A stretch of 64,000 bases of DNA, taken from assembly GCA_039707465.1 (NCBI GenBank), contig CM077645.1, forward strand, positions 164,008,503 through 164,072,502, given 5' to 3'. Position numbers and translations under genes: made by a program. How positions within the stretch are numbered: the first letter of the stretch is position 1; every line of letters starts with the position of its first letter. Positions 43,026 through 52,291 of this stretch are shown here, piece after piece. Source of the DNA: Rhabdophis nuchalis (Eukaryota; Chordata; Lepidosauria; Squamata; Natricidae). Below the pieces are notes generated by a model. That model did no database searches and had not been told where the DNA came from. It was given only the letters and a program-made list of their open reading frames with translations.

Positions 43026-46000
43026 ATGCGGTTTATAAAAATAATGACATGGAACGTGAAGGGTACAGGCAATCATATAAAAAGGAAAAGATTGGAGCTT
43101 AAAATTAAAAGGGACTCACCTGACATATTATTTTTGCAGGAAACTCATCAAAAATCGGAGGATTTTAATAGAATGAATATTAAAGGTATGCAGATCTATG
43201 AAAAATCTTTTGGGACCTCTAAAGCTAGAGGAGTTGCGATATTGATATCAAATAGGGTATACTTTGAGAAAAAAAAAGTAATTAGAGATGAAGAGGGAAG
43301 ATACTTAATAATTATAGGGAATATTAATGAGCAAAAAGTGACATTGGTTAACTTATATTTACCGAATGAAAAACAAAAGGGATTTCTTGATAAAATTACT
43401 AAGATTTTGGAAATAGAAAGTGTAGGGAAAGTAATTGTGGCGGGGGATTTTAATTTAATTAGGGATAGAATTGATAGTAATAATCCTACCCGCTTTAGAC
43501 AAACAAATAAAGGGGAAATTTTAAACAAATGGATGCTTCGAAATAGTGTGGTTGATGTTTGGAGGGAGTTGAAAGGTTCTGAAAGGGTGTATACCTTTTG
43601 TTCTAAGGTATATAATACTTATTCAAGAATTGATTATATTTTTGTTTCTAAAGATTTGTTGAATAATGTAGATAAAGTAGATGTGGGAATTTTTAAGGAT
43701 TCTGACCATGCAGAAGTTACGATGGAAATAGATTTTAACTTTGAGAAAAAGGAGAGAGGTTGGAGATATGATGAAAAATTGTATAAAAAGGAAGAAGACA
43801 AAATATGGATATTCAAAAAATGGGAAGAAAGTTGGGGATTGAATGATAATGGGGAGGTCAAATTTGAAATTGTTTGGGATACAATGAAAGCAATATTTAG
43901 GGGAGAAAGTATTAAATTGTCAAGTAGAAAATATAGGGAATATAAAACTAAAATAGAACAGGATACAAGACAAATTAAGATATTGGAGAACCAATTCTCA
44001 CTTACGAAAGATAAAAAATGTTTGGAGGAATTGAACTTATTAAAAACTAAATTGATAGAAGAAGATATCGAATTAGTTAAAAAAAAATTAAGATATTTAA
44101 ATAGGGATTTTTTTGAATTTAGTAATAAAAATTCTAGGTTATTGGCAAAGATGGCGAAAAATAAAACTCAAAAGAGAGAAATTGGTTCTCTGATAGATGA
44201 AAAAGGTACAAGGTGCTATAAGAGGTTGGAGAAATGTGAAATAGCTAGGAATTTTTTTCAAAAATTATATTTAAAGAAACCAATTGATTTAGAAAAATTG
44301 AAGAATCATCTTGGAAAATATGCTATAAAAATAGATCCAATATATAAAGATTTGATGGAAAAAGATATAACACAGGAGGAGATCAACGAAATAATACAAG
44401 AGTTAAAACTAGGGAAGACCCCAGGAGAAGATGGATTACCTGCTGAATTCTATAAAGAATTTAAAGAACTAATAATACCAAGACTGCAAAAATTATTTAA
44501 TGGAATTTTACATGGTGGAGAAGTCCCGATGTCATGGAATAAGACAGTAATATCTATAATTCCTAAACCTGATAAAGATCTTGAGAGGATCGAATCCTAC
44601 CGACCCATTTCTTTAATCAACCAGGATGCAAAAATATTTACAGCTATTATAAGTAATAGATTAAATAGTTTTATAGATAAATATATAAGTTATAATCAAG
44701 TAGGTTTTGTTAAAGGTAGATATATGAGTGATATAATTAGAAGAGTATTGAACATTATAGACGTTGCTGAAAATAATGGTGATGAAATAGGTATAATATC
44801 GTTAGATATTTTCAAAGCCTTTGATTCTGTACAATGGGAAACTATTAAGGTAATTATTGAGGCATTAGGCTTTGGTAATAAATTTATACATGTTATTTCA
44901 AAATTGTATCAAAAAAGTAGTGCAAAAGTAAAGGTGAATGGAACAATGACGGGAGAGATTAAATTGGAAGCAGGTACGAGACAGGGATGTCCCTTGTCCC
45001 CAACATTATTCCTGTTAGTTATGGAGGTTTTGACTAAATTGATAGAAGAAGATGAAGGATTGGAAGGGTACAAGGGATATAAGATAAATTTGTATGCGGA
45101 TGATACCTTGATTATTTTGAAAGATATAGAGAAAGATTTAAAGAGGATAAATAAACATTTGATAGAATTTGAAGAAATGACAGGATTAAAGGTAAATTGG
45201 TCAAAATCTGAACTACTAATGAATAAAGATGGTAAGGAGTGGGAAAATATGCAAGAACAATTTGGGATAAGAGTTAAGAATACATTGAAATATTTGGGGA
45301 TAACACTTTCACTTAAAGTTAGAGAATTGAAAAAAATTAATTATGAGGTGATGTTGAAGGAAGTAGAGAGAAAGATAGATAAGTATAAAGAGATAAAGCT
45401 GTCTTGGTTTGGTAGAATTGCAATGTGTAAAATGATGTTGTTACCAAAGTTCAATTTTTTGTTTGAGATGCTACCACTAAATTTGTTAGAGAAGGATATA
45501 GAAGAATATCAGAAGAAATTGGATAAATTTTGTAATGGTGGGAAAAAACCAAGAATAATGAAGAAAATGTGGTATCAAAATCAAAAAGAGGGTGGATTGG
45601 GAATTCCCAATCTACTTAATTATTATCGGGCGTATAATATTCGAACCGTGATAAAAATACTTAAAGGTGGAGATGGTCATTGGGGTGATCTGGAGCTAAA
45701 AGATATTAAGAGATTTGGGTCTATATGGTTTCTAGATAGAGCAAAAACAAAGGCAATTAATAGTTATTGGTTAAAGGGGCTGAGCAAAATTTGGAATAAA
45801 TTTGTTAAAAAATTGATCCCGGATATAGCTTTCCTGGGGAAGACAACTGAAAGTTGGCCGATTAAAACTAATATAAGTCGGGATAAAGTAATTGAGGATG
45901 AAAATATAGGAAATATAGTAAATTGGTTAAGAGCTCTAGGAATTGAGAGTAGGAAAAAAAAAGTAATCCAAAGATTGGGGTTGAATTGGTTCGAAAAAAT

Positions 46001-46808
46001 ACAGGTAGAAAAATGGACTATGAAAGTAAAGGGAATATGTAAAATAGATAGAAATAAAACTAAATTTGAAAGTTTAGTATCTCAAATTATTAAAGATGAA
46101 ATTGGGTTAAAAGGACTCGTTAGTAAGATATATAAGATTATAAATTTTGATGGAAATCCACAAATGATAATGAAAAGGAACTGGGAGGAAGACCTTAAAA
46201 TTAAAATATTGGATTTGGATTGGAATGAGAACTGGAAGAGTCGAATCATGAGAACTTTGTCTATAAGGATTAAAGAGCATAATTTTAAGGTTGTTTGGAA
46301 ATGGTATTGGACCCCATTAAGATTATCATTGATAGATAAAAAAATGAGCGATAAATGTTGGAGATGTAATATGGAAGTGGGAACTTATGAACATATGTGG
46401 TATAAATGTGTGAAAATTAAAAAGTTTTGGCAGCAATTAGAAAAAATGATGGGTGAAATGATGAAAAGAATAATAATATTGAGATCAGAAACTATATTGT
46501 TATTGATAATTAATGAACCTGAGTTAACAAAACAGGAGAAAGAATTGATTAGAATTATGATTATAATGGGTAGGATTGTAATAGCAAGATATTGGAAAAT
46601 AGAGGTAAATATTAAAATAGAAGAATGGTTCTGTGAAATGTGGAAATTAGCCTTAAATGATAAAATGACGTGTGATATTAAATTCAGAGAGGGGGTCTAT
46701 AAAAAAGACATTTTCTGGAAGACTTGGAACCCATTTGTGGACTATGCACTTGGAACTTTGGATGCCTCGACACCTGTACCCAGGGAACGCGGATTTTGGA
46801 GATCTTAA
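43026..46808 (+). CDS. L1 ORF2p: endonuclease-reverse transcriptase
   Basis: 1260 codons without interruption, a normal vertebrate L1 length. The AP endonuclease spans residues 1-240: TWNVKG near 8 (Asn), LQETH near 37 (Glu), VAGDFNLIRDR near 138, YSRIDYIFVS, and DSDHAEV near 223. The reverse transcriptase has ESYRPISLINQDAK near 523, YNQVGFVKGRYMSD, IISLDIFKAFDSVQWE near 593, TRQGCPLSPTLFLLVMEV near 651, and LYADDTLIIL near 689 (catalytic Asp pair). A C-terminal zinc-knuckle-like motif, CWRCNMEVGTYEHMWYKC, starts near 1110. The protein nicks DNA at T-rich targets and performs target-primed reverse transcription in the nucleus. It begins 228 bp after the ORF1 stop in another frame. The base composition is strongly A-rich on the sense strand, as in other L1s. 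Confidence 0.95.
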   Translation: MRFIKIMTWNVKGTGNHIKRKRLELKIKRDSPDILFLQETHQKSEDFNRMNIKGMQIYEKSFGTSKARGVAILISNRVYFEKKKVIRDEEGRYLIIIGNINEQKVTLVNLYLPNEKQKGFLDKITKILEIESVGKVIVAGDFNLIRDRIDSNNPTRFRQTNKGEILNKWMLRNSVVDVWRELKGSERVYTFCSKVYNTYSRIDYIFVSKDLLNNVDKVDVGIFKDSDHAEVTMEIDFNFEKKERGWRYDEKLYKKEEDKIWIFKKWEESWGLNDNGEVKFEIVWDTMKAIFRGESIKLSSRKYREYKTKIEQDTRQIKILENQFSLTKDKKCLEELNLLKTKLIEEDIELVKKKLRYLNRDFFEFSNKNSRLLAKMAKNKTQKREIGSLIDEKGTRCYKRLEKCEIARNFFQKLYLKKPIDLEKLKNHLGKYAIKIDPIYKDLMEKDITQEEINEIIQELKLGKTPGEDGLPAEFYKEFKELIIPRLQKLFNGILHGGEVPMSWNKTVISIIPKPDKDLERIESYRPISLINQDAKIFTAIISNRLNSFIDKYISYNQVGFVKGRYMSDIIRRVLNIIDVAENNGDEIGIISLDIFKAFDSVQWETIKVIIEALGFGNKFIHVISKLYQKSSAKVKVNGTMTGEIKLEAGTRQGCPLSPTLFLLVMEVLTKLIEEDEGLEGYKGYKINLYADDTLIILKDIEKDLKRINKHLIEFEEMTGLKVNWSKSELLMNKDGKEWENMQEQFGIRVKNTLKYLGITLSLKVRELKKINYEVMLKEVERKIDKYKEIKLSWFGRIAMCKMMLLPKFNFLFEMLPLNLLEKDIEEYQKKLDKFCNGGKKPRIMKKMWYQNQKEGGLGIPNLLNYYRAYNIRTVIKILKGGDGHWGDLELKDIKRFGSIWFLDRAKTKAINSYWLKGLSKIWNKFVKKLIPDIAFLGKTTESWPIKTNISRDKVIEDENIGNIVNWLRALGIESRKKKVIQRLGLNWFEKIQVEKWTMKVKGICKIDRNKTKFESLVSQIIKDEIGLKGLVSKIYKIINFDGNPQMIMKRNWEEDLKIKILDLDWNENWKSRIMRTLSIRIKEHNFKVVWKWYWTPLRLSLIDKKMSDKCWRCNMEVGTYEHMWYKCVKIKKFWQQLEKMMGEMMKRIIILRSETILLLIINEPELTKQEKELIRIMIIMGRIVIARYWKIEVNIKIEEWFCEMWKLALNDKMTCDIKFREGVYKKDIFWKTWNPFVDYALGTLDASTPVPRERGFWRS

Positions 46809-46986
46809 AGACAATTGAAGATATCCAAAGAACCAACTCTTCCTTTCGTTTTGTATAGCACCGGGTGGATTATTGATTATTGTTAAAAAAAAAAAAAAGT
46901 AAATTTTATGTGTAGATGTATAATTTGTTGAAAATTATAATAAAAATAATAATTTAAAAAAAAAAAAAAGGAAGTAACGGAGTCAA
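46809..46986 (+). repeat. L1 3' UTR with two A-tracts, and 3' TSD
   Basis: A first run of 14 A's at about 46886-46899 is followed by some 57 bp of AT-rich sequence, then a second A run (about 46956-46969) directly joined to the 17-bp TSD at 46970-46986. The related 3' end at 58502-58821 has a single terminal A/T run, so the spacing is particular to this copy. Confidence 0.8.
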
Positions 46987-48394
46987 ACTCCTCCCAAACA
47001 AGATCTGTCTCGTGGCATCCCACTGGGCCATCAATGGAGGGTAACCCGTTCTGTATCTGAGCGGTTTTCTCCTGCAGAAAAGTCACAAATTCCTCTGCTC
47101 TACCCTGTAACGGGGCTTCCCGCACCCTTTGCTGAAGTAGGGAGCGGGTCACCCTAAACAGGGCGGCAGGGCGGTTTTCTGCGGATGCTATGAGAGTAGC
47201 ACAATGATGGTGTTTGGCCACTCTCAGCGCCACAATGTAAGTCCGTAAATGGGCTCTTACGTGTGTCCGGTCAGATTCAGATCGGGTAGACCTCCATCTT
47301 CCCTCTAGGCATCTCTTGCGGCGTTTCATCACCCGCAGCTCTTCGGTAAACCAAGGAGCCAGGGTGGTTCGGCGCCGCAAGAGAGGCCGCAAGGGCGCGA
47401 CCCGATCCAAGGCTCCCACGGCCGCACTATTCCATGCGGCCGTGAGGTCCTCTATCGGGGCACGGGTCAGGGGTACAGGAAATGGCCCAAGCGCCGTCTG
47501 GAACCCATCCGGGTCCATCAGGCGCCTGGGGCGGTACCAGATTGGAGACTCTGGTTCCGCCTCCCCGCGGAGGGGAGCAGCGGTCGGAAAGTCGAGTCGG
47601 AGAAGTGAGTGGTCTGACCATGACAAGGGCGTGATGACTATATCCCCTATACCCAGATCACTCTTCCATTGGCCAGAGACAAAGATGAGATCCGGCGTAT
47701 GTCCACCCTCGTGAGTGGGGCCTTGAATTAGTTGGGTCAGGTCCATGGCCGTCATGGAAGCCATGAACTCCCGAGCTACCTCGGATGATTCGCCCAACGA
47801 TGGCAGATTAAAGTCCCCCATGACTAAAAGTCTGGGGGTCTCCACTGCCACCATAGTGATCACCTCCAGGAGCTCGGGCAGGGCTGCTGCTACATAGCGG
47901 GGAGCCAGGTATACAACCAGCAAGCCCAACTGCCTCCCTAGGCCCCACTTCACGCAGAGGGACTCACAGCCGGTGGTCTGTGGCACATTGGTCTCTCTCG
48001 GCTCAAGACTTTCCTTGACAATGACCGCTACCCCACCACCCCTGCCTAGGGCCCGGGGCTGATGGAAGGCGCGGTAGCCTGGTGGGCACATTTCAACGAG
48101 GGGAAGTCCACCCTCGTGGCCCAACCAGGTCTCCGCGATTCCCGCCAGGTCCGGCTCCCCCTCCAACACGAGATCTTGGATGAGGGGGGCCTTGTTGACC
48201 ACGGACCTGGCGTTACAAAACATCAGCCGCAGGCCCTGGCTCTGTACTCCCAGACCACCTAGCCTGCGGGGGTTGTGGCACTTCACCGTTTGCAACCAAC
48301 GGTTCTGTGCCCCCAACTGGGAGGATCGAACTTGTCTCCCCTCGGACCTGCCTCTCCCCACGACCCTCTGAATGGAATTGCCCTCTGCCGACAT
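46970..48394 (-). pseudogene. L2 ORF, N-terminal endonuclease half (L1-disrupted)
   Basis: About 475 codons from ATG 48394 to the L1 insertion. The AP endonuclease motifs are LMFCNARSVVNK (Asn near 61), LAGIAETWLG (Glu near 88), GRGGGVAVIVKE, LVMGDFNLPSLG near 193, and SWSDHSLLRLD near 260. A linker leads to WFTEELRVMKRRKRCLEGRW and APLQGRAEEFVTFLQEKTAQ, which precedes the RT. After EEFDSVTS the frame runs into L1 poly(A) and 3' UTR, giving about 28 meaningless residues. The reverse transcriptase half resumes at 41145 on the other side of the L1. Confidence 0.93.
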
Positions 48395-48690
48395 GACACA
48401 TATCTCCCCCCCCTTGAAGGATCCTTCCGCTCCCCTCCGTCGTCTGCTGGCCTGGCCCTCTCTTCCCCCCTCCGTCTCTACCTGCCTAAACCCCCCCCTC
48501 CCTGGTACCCCCTAAAATAATCACTAATTTGTTAATTAAAAAACCCCGAAGACCGCGCTTCGCCCACCTCTCCGGATTTATAAATCCCTCATCAAGGCGG
48601 GCCCTCGTTAAAATGGAGGGCCAGACCTGCGAGAGCGGGGACTCTCGCAGCAGCAGTAAATCAGTCCTGGAGTACATTGCGATATAATAT
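48395..48690 (-). promoter_or_regulatory. L2 5' leader, presumed
   Basis: About 300 bp upstream of the L2 ATG with markedly higher GC content than the surroundings (for example CTTGAAGGATCCTTCCGCTC, GGGACTCTCGCAGCAGCAG). It ends where AT microsatellite sequence starts near 48690. Its high GC and its position suggest the L2 5' UTR. Promoter activity is not shown. Confidence 0.5.
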
Positions 48691-48733
48691 GTATATCTAT
48701 ATGTATATGCATATGTATAAATCTACAAAACAC

Positions 48734-48770
<37 letters not shown>

Positions 48771-48805
48771 GTCTCTGATTTATTTATTGATCAGCTCATA
48801 AAACT

Positions 48806-48865
<60 letters not shown>

Positions 48866-48879
48866 CATACATACATACA

Positions 48880-48915
<36 letters not shown>

Positions 48916-48945
48916 CATACATACATACATATATATATATATATG
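48691..48945. repeat. Compound microsatellite: (CA)n, (AT)n, (ATAC)n
   Basis: CA repeats at about 48730-48763, a long AT run at about 48811-48860, and ATAC units at about 48860-48907, followed by further ATAC and AT runs to 48945. Predicted ORFs here are repeat artefacts. Confidence 0.95.
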
Positions 48946-48954
48946 AATGAAGTG

Positions 48955-49065
48955 GATATTTTGTTACAGCTCCTGTTAGGCCTATTTAAGGGAGGAGACA
49001 AACTTGTCATCCTTCTCTGCCCTTCGACTCAACCTAGAGACCATCCAGACAGAGACCTATTAAAT
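48955..49065 (-). repeat. Dispersed repeat shared with 38950 and 49640
   Basis: Read on the minus strand it contains GATGGTCTCTAGGTTGAGTC and GTCTCCTCCCTTAAATAGGC. These align with 49637-49720 and with 38950-39030. One copy is therefore inverted relative to the other two. Confidence 0.6.
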
Positions 49066-49088
49066 TGCTGCTGTCTTTTTAGATATGT

Positions 49089-49194
49089 GTTAAAAAAATT
49101 TTAAGGGATGATTAATAATTAATTAATTAATTATTAATCATCCCTTAATTAATCTCTTAATTAATTATTAATCATCCCTTAAAAAATTTTTAAC
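49089..49194. repeat. AT-rich nested palindrome
   Basis: 49101-49148 is a perfect 48-bp palindrome centred at 49124.5; its left half is TTAAGGGATGATTAATAATT followed by AATT. A second partial copy of the half-unit (TTAATTAATTATTAATCATC then CCTTAA) follows. The outer arms GTTAAAAAAATTTTAAGGG (49089) and CCCTTAAAAAATTTTTAAC (to 49194) are near inverse complements. The structure could extrude a cruciform. Confidence 0.9.
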
Positions 49195-49199
49195 ATATA

Positions 49200-49440
49200 T
49201 ATATGTTTTCGTAGATTTTCACAGGGTATAGGTATGCTGGTATTGCCATCCTTGGATGTTTCCCGTGTATATAGCATGGCATTTTTATTGCAACATTTCG
49301 ACAAGATCTCACTTGTCACCCTCAGGCTTCGGTATGCGATTGCGAAGGCGTCACCCTTCCTTAAATCTTGGGGGTGGAGTGCTGACTATTGTTGTGAGTG
49401 GGTTGATTGGCTGTGCAGCTGCACCATGACTGGTACATTG
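49200..49440. mobile_element. Penelope-like terminal sequence, candidate
   Basis: TTTCGACAAGATCTCACTTG then TCACCCTCAGGCTTCGG, and a downstream GGTTGATTGGCTGTG, resemble 39075-39230. They also resemble the terminal regions of Penelope-like elements as I remember them (a TTTCGA...CATCTTCAGGCTG block). No reverse transcriptase or GIY-YIG domain is present. Orientation is not assigned. Confidence 0.4.
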
Positions 49441-49471
49441 ATGCTGATTGGTCTCATTTGTATGTTTCTCC

Positions 49472-49531
49472 TTATTTTGAATTTCAATGACGAGCCCCAA
49501 CCTCCACCCAAGCTGTTGAAATTCAAAATAA
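49472..49531. repeat. Perfect 16-bp inverted repeat with 28-nt loop
   Basis: The arms TTATTTTGAATTTCAA (49472-49487) and TTGAAATTCAAAATAA (49516-49531) are exact inverse complements. The loop is C-rich. It lies between the Penelope-like segment and the dispersed repeat at 49555. Confidence 0.85.
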
Positions 49532-49554
49532 CCGGGGCTGTATTGCATATCAGG

Positions 49555-49726
49555 CAAGATTATTTATTTATTGATCAGCTCATAAAACTAACACACATAT
49601 TAAAAAATCACACAATGGAACTCATGGCTTTCTGTCTAGATGGTCTCTGGTGATGAGTCGAAAGGCAGAAAAGGAAACAGTATGTCTCCTCCCTTAATTG
49701 GGGCCCTAACAGGGTGTTGTGGAACA

Positions 49727-49728
<2 letters not shown>
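49555..49728 (+). repeat. Dispersed repeat shared with 38880-39040
   Basis: TTATTTATTGATCAGCTCAT, GGTGATGAGTCGAAAGGCAG and GTCTCCTCCCTTAATTGGGG align in order with the body of the 38745-39330 composite. It supports a family of at least three copies in the window. Confidence 0.6.

Positions 49729-49811
<83 letters not shown>
49729..49811. repeat. (TATC)n microsatellite
   Basis: About 20 uninterrupted TATC units. Confidence 0.97.
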
Positions 49812-51144
49812 TCAGATTTACATCAAATTATATCCTAAAGGAAAATTGGTACAAAATGTTTTACACATGTATACAACTCCTAAATTATAATTAATATTGA
49901 TAGAATATTTGTTCTTCTCTGTTGTTAACATTCTTAGCTATCAAAATTACAGAATGTCAACAATCTTTAATTATATCACATAAACATCATTGTGTTGAAA
50001 TAGTACAATGCATCAAGATTTATAATAGCACTATCAAAAAGGAAAAAGTGAATAAATAAATGATGGGGTTGAAGGAAAAAAATCGCTATCCTAAACTTGA
50101 TAGTCTTAACTGAAATAGTTTCAGCTAAATAAACACATTTAGAAGAAATGTGAAGTACATGTGGTTCATGCATTCTCTACTTTAGCTCTGAATAAATTAT
50201 TGTTATAGAAGAAAGTAAAACAAACAACAGCAACAACTGAAGATTGACAGCTAAATCATCCTTCATTTGCATATTAGAAGACTTTTAACCTGAAATTATT
50301 CAAGGATTTGAGGATGGGTGGCATATAATTTGTAGTCATTTGAAATATAAATTGTAAAATGCAGTTGGTTGCAGTGTTGCTGCTGTTTTTGTTTAGCTAG
50401 ATCTTACACCTTGAATTTTACCTTGAGTTGATAATTTAAGCCAGAATATTAAATAGGTGCTTATATATTCTTTGCTGGTGTATATTCTAGTTTAAAACAT
50501 AGAGAGGCATATTCTCACTGTTATCTTTAGAATCCTTAAGTTGCTATGCCAACCTATATCTTCTTTACGCTGGCATGTATCAATACATATTAAATGTTCC
50601 ATAGCAAAGGCTCTAAAGTAAATTTACCTGCCAGGAGGTAAAAAGACAGGTACTTTCATGGATTAGTAACTGGACACAGAGATGGGGAATAAAATGGCAA
50701 TTCGCACATTGGTCAGATAAGAAAGGCAAAGTAAGGTTTTCCAGAGATTGGCTCCGAAGCTGATGCCTTTTAATCTTACATTTAAATTACCTGAATTTAT
50801 GTGAGGGAGTGAGGTATTCCTACTTGCTGGTGATGCCAAGCCATTCAAAGTGATAAAAAAAAAACCCAAGGTTATAAATACCTGCAGAAAGATCAATCCA
50901 AACTAGATGGCTTTTTAAGTGATAAGTACAGTTTAATGAAAACTATTTTAAAGTGATGCAAGTTGGAACAATACAATTCAATTGGACATGATCTGACTGA
51001 CTAGGGAAGCGATCTTAAAATTCCATGGGGCAGTTCAGTTTACTTAAAAAAAAAAGAAGAAGCAAACTATTGGAATTATGAGAAAAGGGATAGAAAAATA
51101 TAATTATCAATAAGAAAATGCCTTTACACAAATCTATGGTGACA
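49812..51144. other. No gene recognised
   Basis: About 1.3 kb of unassigned AT-rich sequence. The 77-aa ORF at 50663-50896 has no recognisable domain. Confidence 0.55.
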
Positions 51145-51360
51145 CTTGCTGAACTTATATGCAGGGGGATTCGGGACTTCCAAAAGGAAATACACCCCCC
51201 AAAAAAACTTCATAGTTCAGTTACGGAATTCATTTCCCTCAGTTGTGGCAGTAGGAAACAATTTGAATGGTTTTAAAAAGGGACTGGAAAGTTCCTGGTG
51301 CATCAGACTATCACTGGCTACTAATACAGATTGCTGTTTATTGCTTCTTGGATTATAAGT
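51145..51360 (+). pseudogene. Possible LINE ORF2 C-terminal fragment
   Basis: The frame reads LRNSFPSVVAVGNNLNGFKK then GLESSW. This is like the LP-VV-A-LN-FK--L ending of CR1/L2 ORF2 proteins (compare NSLPPAVVNAPTLEVFKKML in the CR1 here). The match is short and no 3' end motif confirms it. Confidence 0.35.
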
Positions 51361-52065
51361 GGTATGCCTAAAATACTAGTTTCAGGAAGTGACAGTAAAA
51401 TTGTTGCTTCCTATTGCTTTTCGGTACAAGCAAGTGACTTCCCAAATACATCCAGTTGGTGACTGTGGGACCCAGAGCGCTGGACTGAAGAAGTGTGGAG
51501 TAAATGATCTTCTCCATATTACATGTGGCATTGTTTAGATTTCTTCTGCTTCAGTTGCAGTTTTCTGCTAATGGAAAATATCTGATCAATGAAGGTGAAT
51601 ATATGTATCCTAGGATAGGGTAGGGTAGGGTAGGGTAGAGCTGGGTAGGACAGGACAGGACAGTTGTATGATATTAAGAATAGTTTCTCTTTTACAAAGA
51701 AACTAGAAGAGCTGTAAAACTGCTTGTTCGTTCGTTTGTTTTGTTTTGTTTTTGATTTTTTAAATCAGTGTTCAAAAGTCCTGCCCACAAAAGTGAAAGC
51801 AATAGGTAGAAAGAGAAAAGAAGCGAATCCATCAACCAGGCCCCATCTTAACTATGATCTGGAGAGAACACTCGGCCATCACTATGGCCAAAGGGAAGAA
51901 GGAGCTGAAATCCAAAAAAGAAACTTCATGACTTGAACAGCTGGCCTAAATTCAGGACTCTTGCTTTTTTCCCTAATGAAAACCTTTGTGAAATTCCTAA
52001 AATTTTCAGATTATACCATTTCAAATGGCCTTCATAAAAATGCTAGCTGATTTTCAAGGGGGACG
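51361..52065. other. No gene recognised; (TAGGG)n run
   Basis: Unassigned. 51611-51640 contains five tandem AGGGT/TAGGG units followed by GGACA repeats to 51662. It is a pentamer, so it is not the vertebrate telomere hexamer. Confidence 0.6.
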
Positions 52066-52103
52066 TGAGAGAGAGGGGGGGGAGGGGGGGAGAGAGAGAG
52101 AGA
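52066..52103. repeat. Purine (GA/GGGGA) tract
   Basis: A run of only A and G, with (GA)n at both ends and G-runs in the middle. Confidence 0.85.
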
Positions 52104-52129
52104 TTGAAATTATTATGTAAAAGAGCAAG

Positions 52130-52286
52130 ATTTATACCAGGGGTGTCAAATTGGTGCCCCATGGGCTGGATGCGTCATGCACAGTCCACACTCACCCCAG
52201 CTCCACAAATTGGAAAAAAATGCCATGAATTGTCATGTGATGACAACGTGATGTAGCAAGTTAAGTTTGACATCCATGATTTGAAG
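52130..52286. mobile_element. Short hAT element, imperfect TSD
   Basis: The element at 52138-52278 starts CAGGGGTGTCAAATTGGTGC and ends AAGTTTGACATCCATG, an imperfect inverse. The flanks ATTTATAC and ATTTGAAG agree at only 5 of 8 positions, so the TSD is decayed or the boundary is slightly off. Confidence 0.6.
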
Positions 52287-52291
52287 AGAAA

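Larger units (their letters stand above)
41146..46969 (+). mobile_element. Full-length L1 LINE with intact ORF1 and ORF2
   Basis: A 5.8-kb element with a roughly 600-bp 5' UTR, ORF1, a 228-bp spacer, ORF2 and a short 3' UTR, ending in an A-rich tail that directly adjoins a perfect 17-bp TSD (41129-41145 and 46970-46986). Both ORFs are open and the endonuclease, RT and zinc-knuckle residues are present. It looks recently inserted and possibly competent. A 3'-end copy of the same family lies on the minus strand at 58502-58821. Confidence 0.95.
39383..48690 (-). mobile_element. Near-complete L2 LINE split by a full-length L1
   Basis: Minus-strand L2 occupies 39383-41145 and 46970-48690, about 3.5 kb without the 5.8 kb L1. 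The 3' end is the (AAT)n tail followed by AAAACCGCACCCTCTCCCCA and CAGGGACTCGGGGCGGTG. The 5' region extends about 300 bp upstream of the first ATG (48394). The insertion point lies inside the ORF between EEFDSVTS and DDMDRL, and the frame on both sides is intact. The L2 was therefore capable of encoding its full protein when the L1 arrived. Confidence 0.9.

Noticed and set aside
48804..49010. Tyr/Ile/Val-rich ORF
   Set aside because: It is translated AT and ATAC microsatellite.
49642..49665. TGATGAGTCGAAA, resembling a hammerhead core
   Set aside because: The first core C is absent and there is no room for stem II, so it cannot fold as a hammerhead. The 38950 copy lacks the core too.
51611..51662. 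(TAGGG)n as an interstitial telomere repeat
   Set aside because: The unit is a pentamer and the vertebrate telomere repeat is TTAGGG. It is an ordinary microsatellite.
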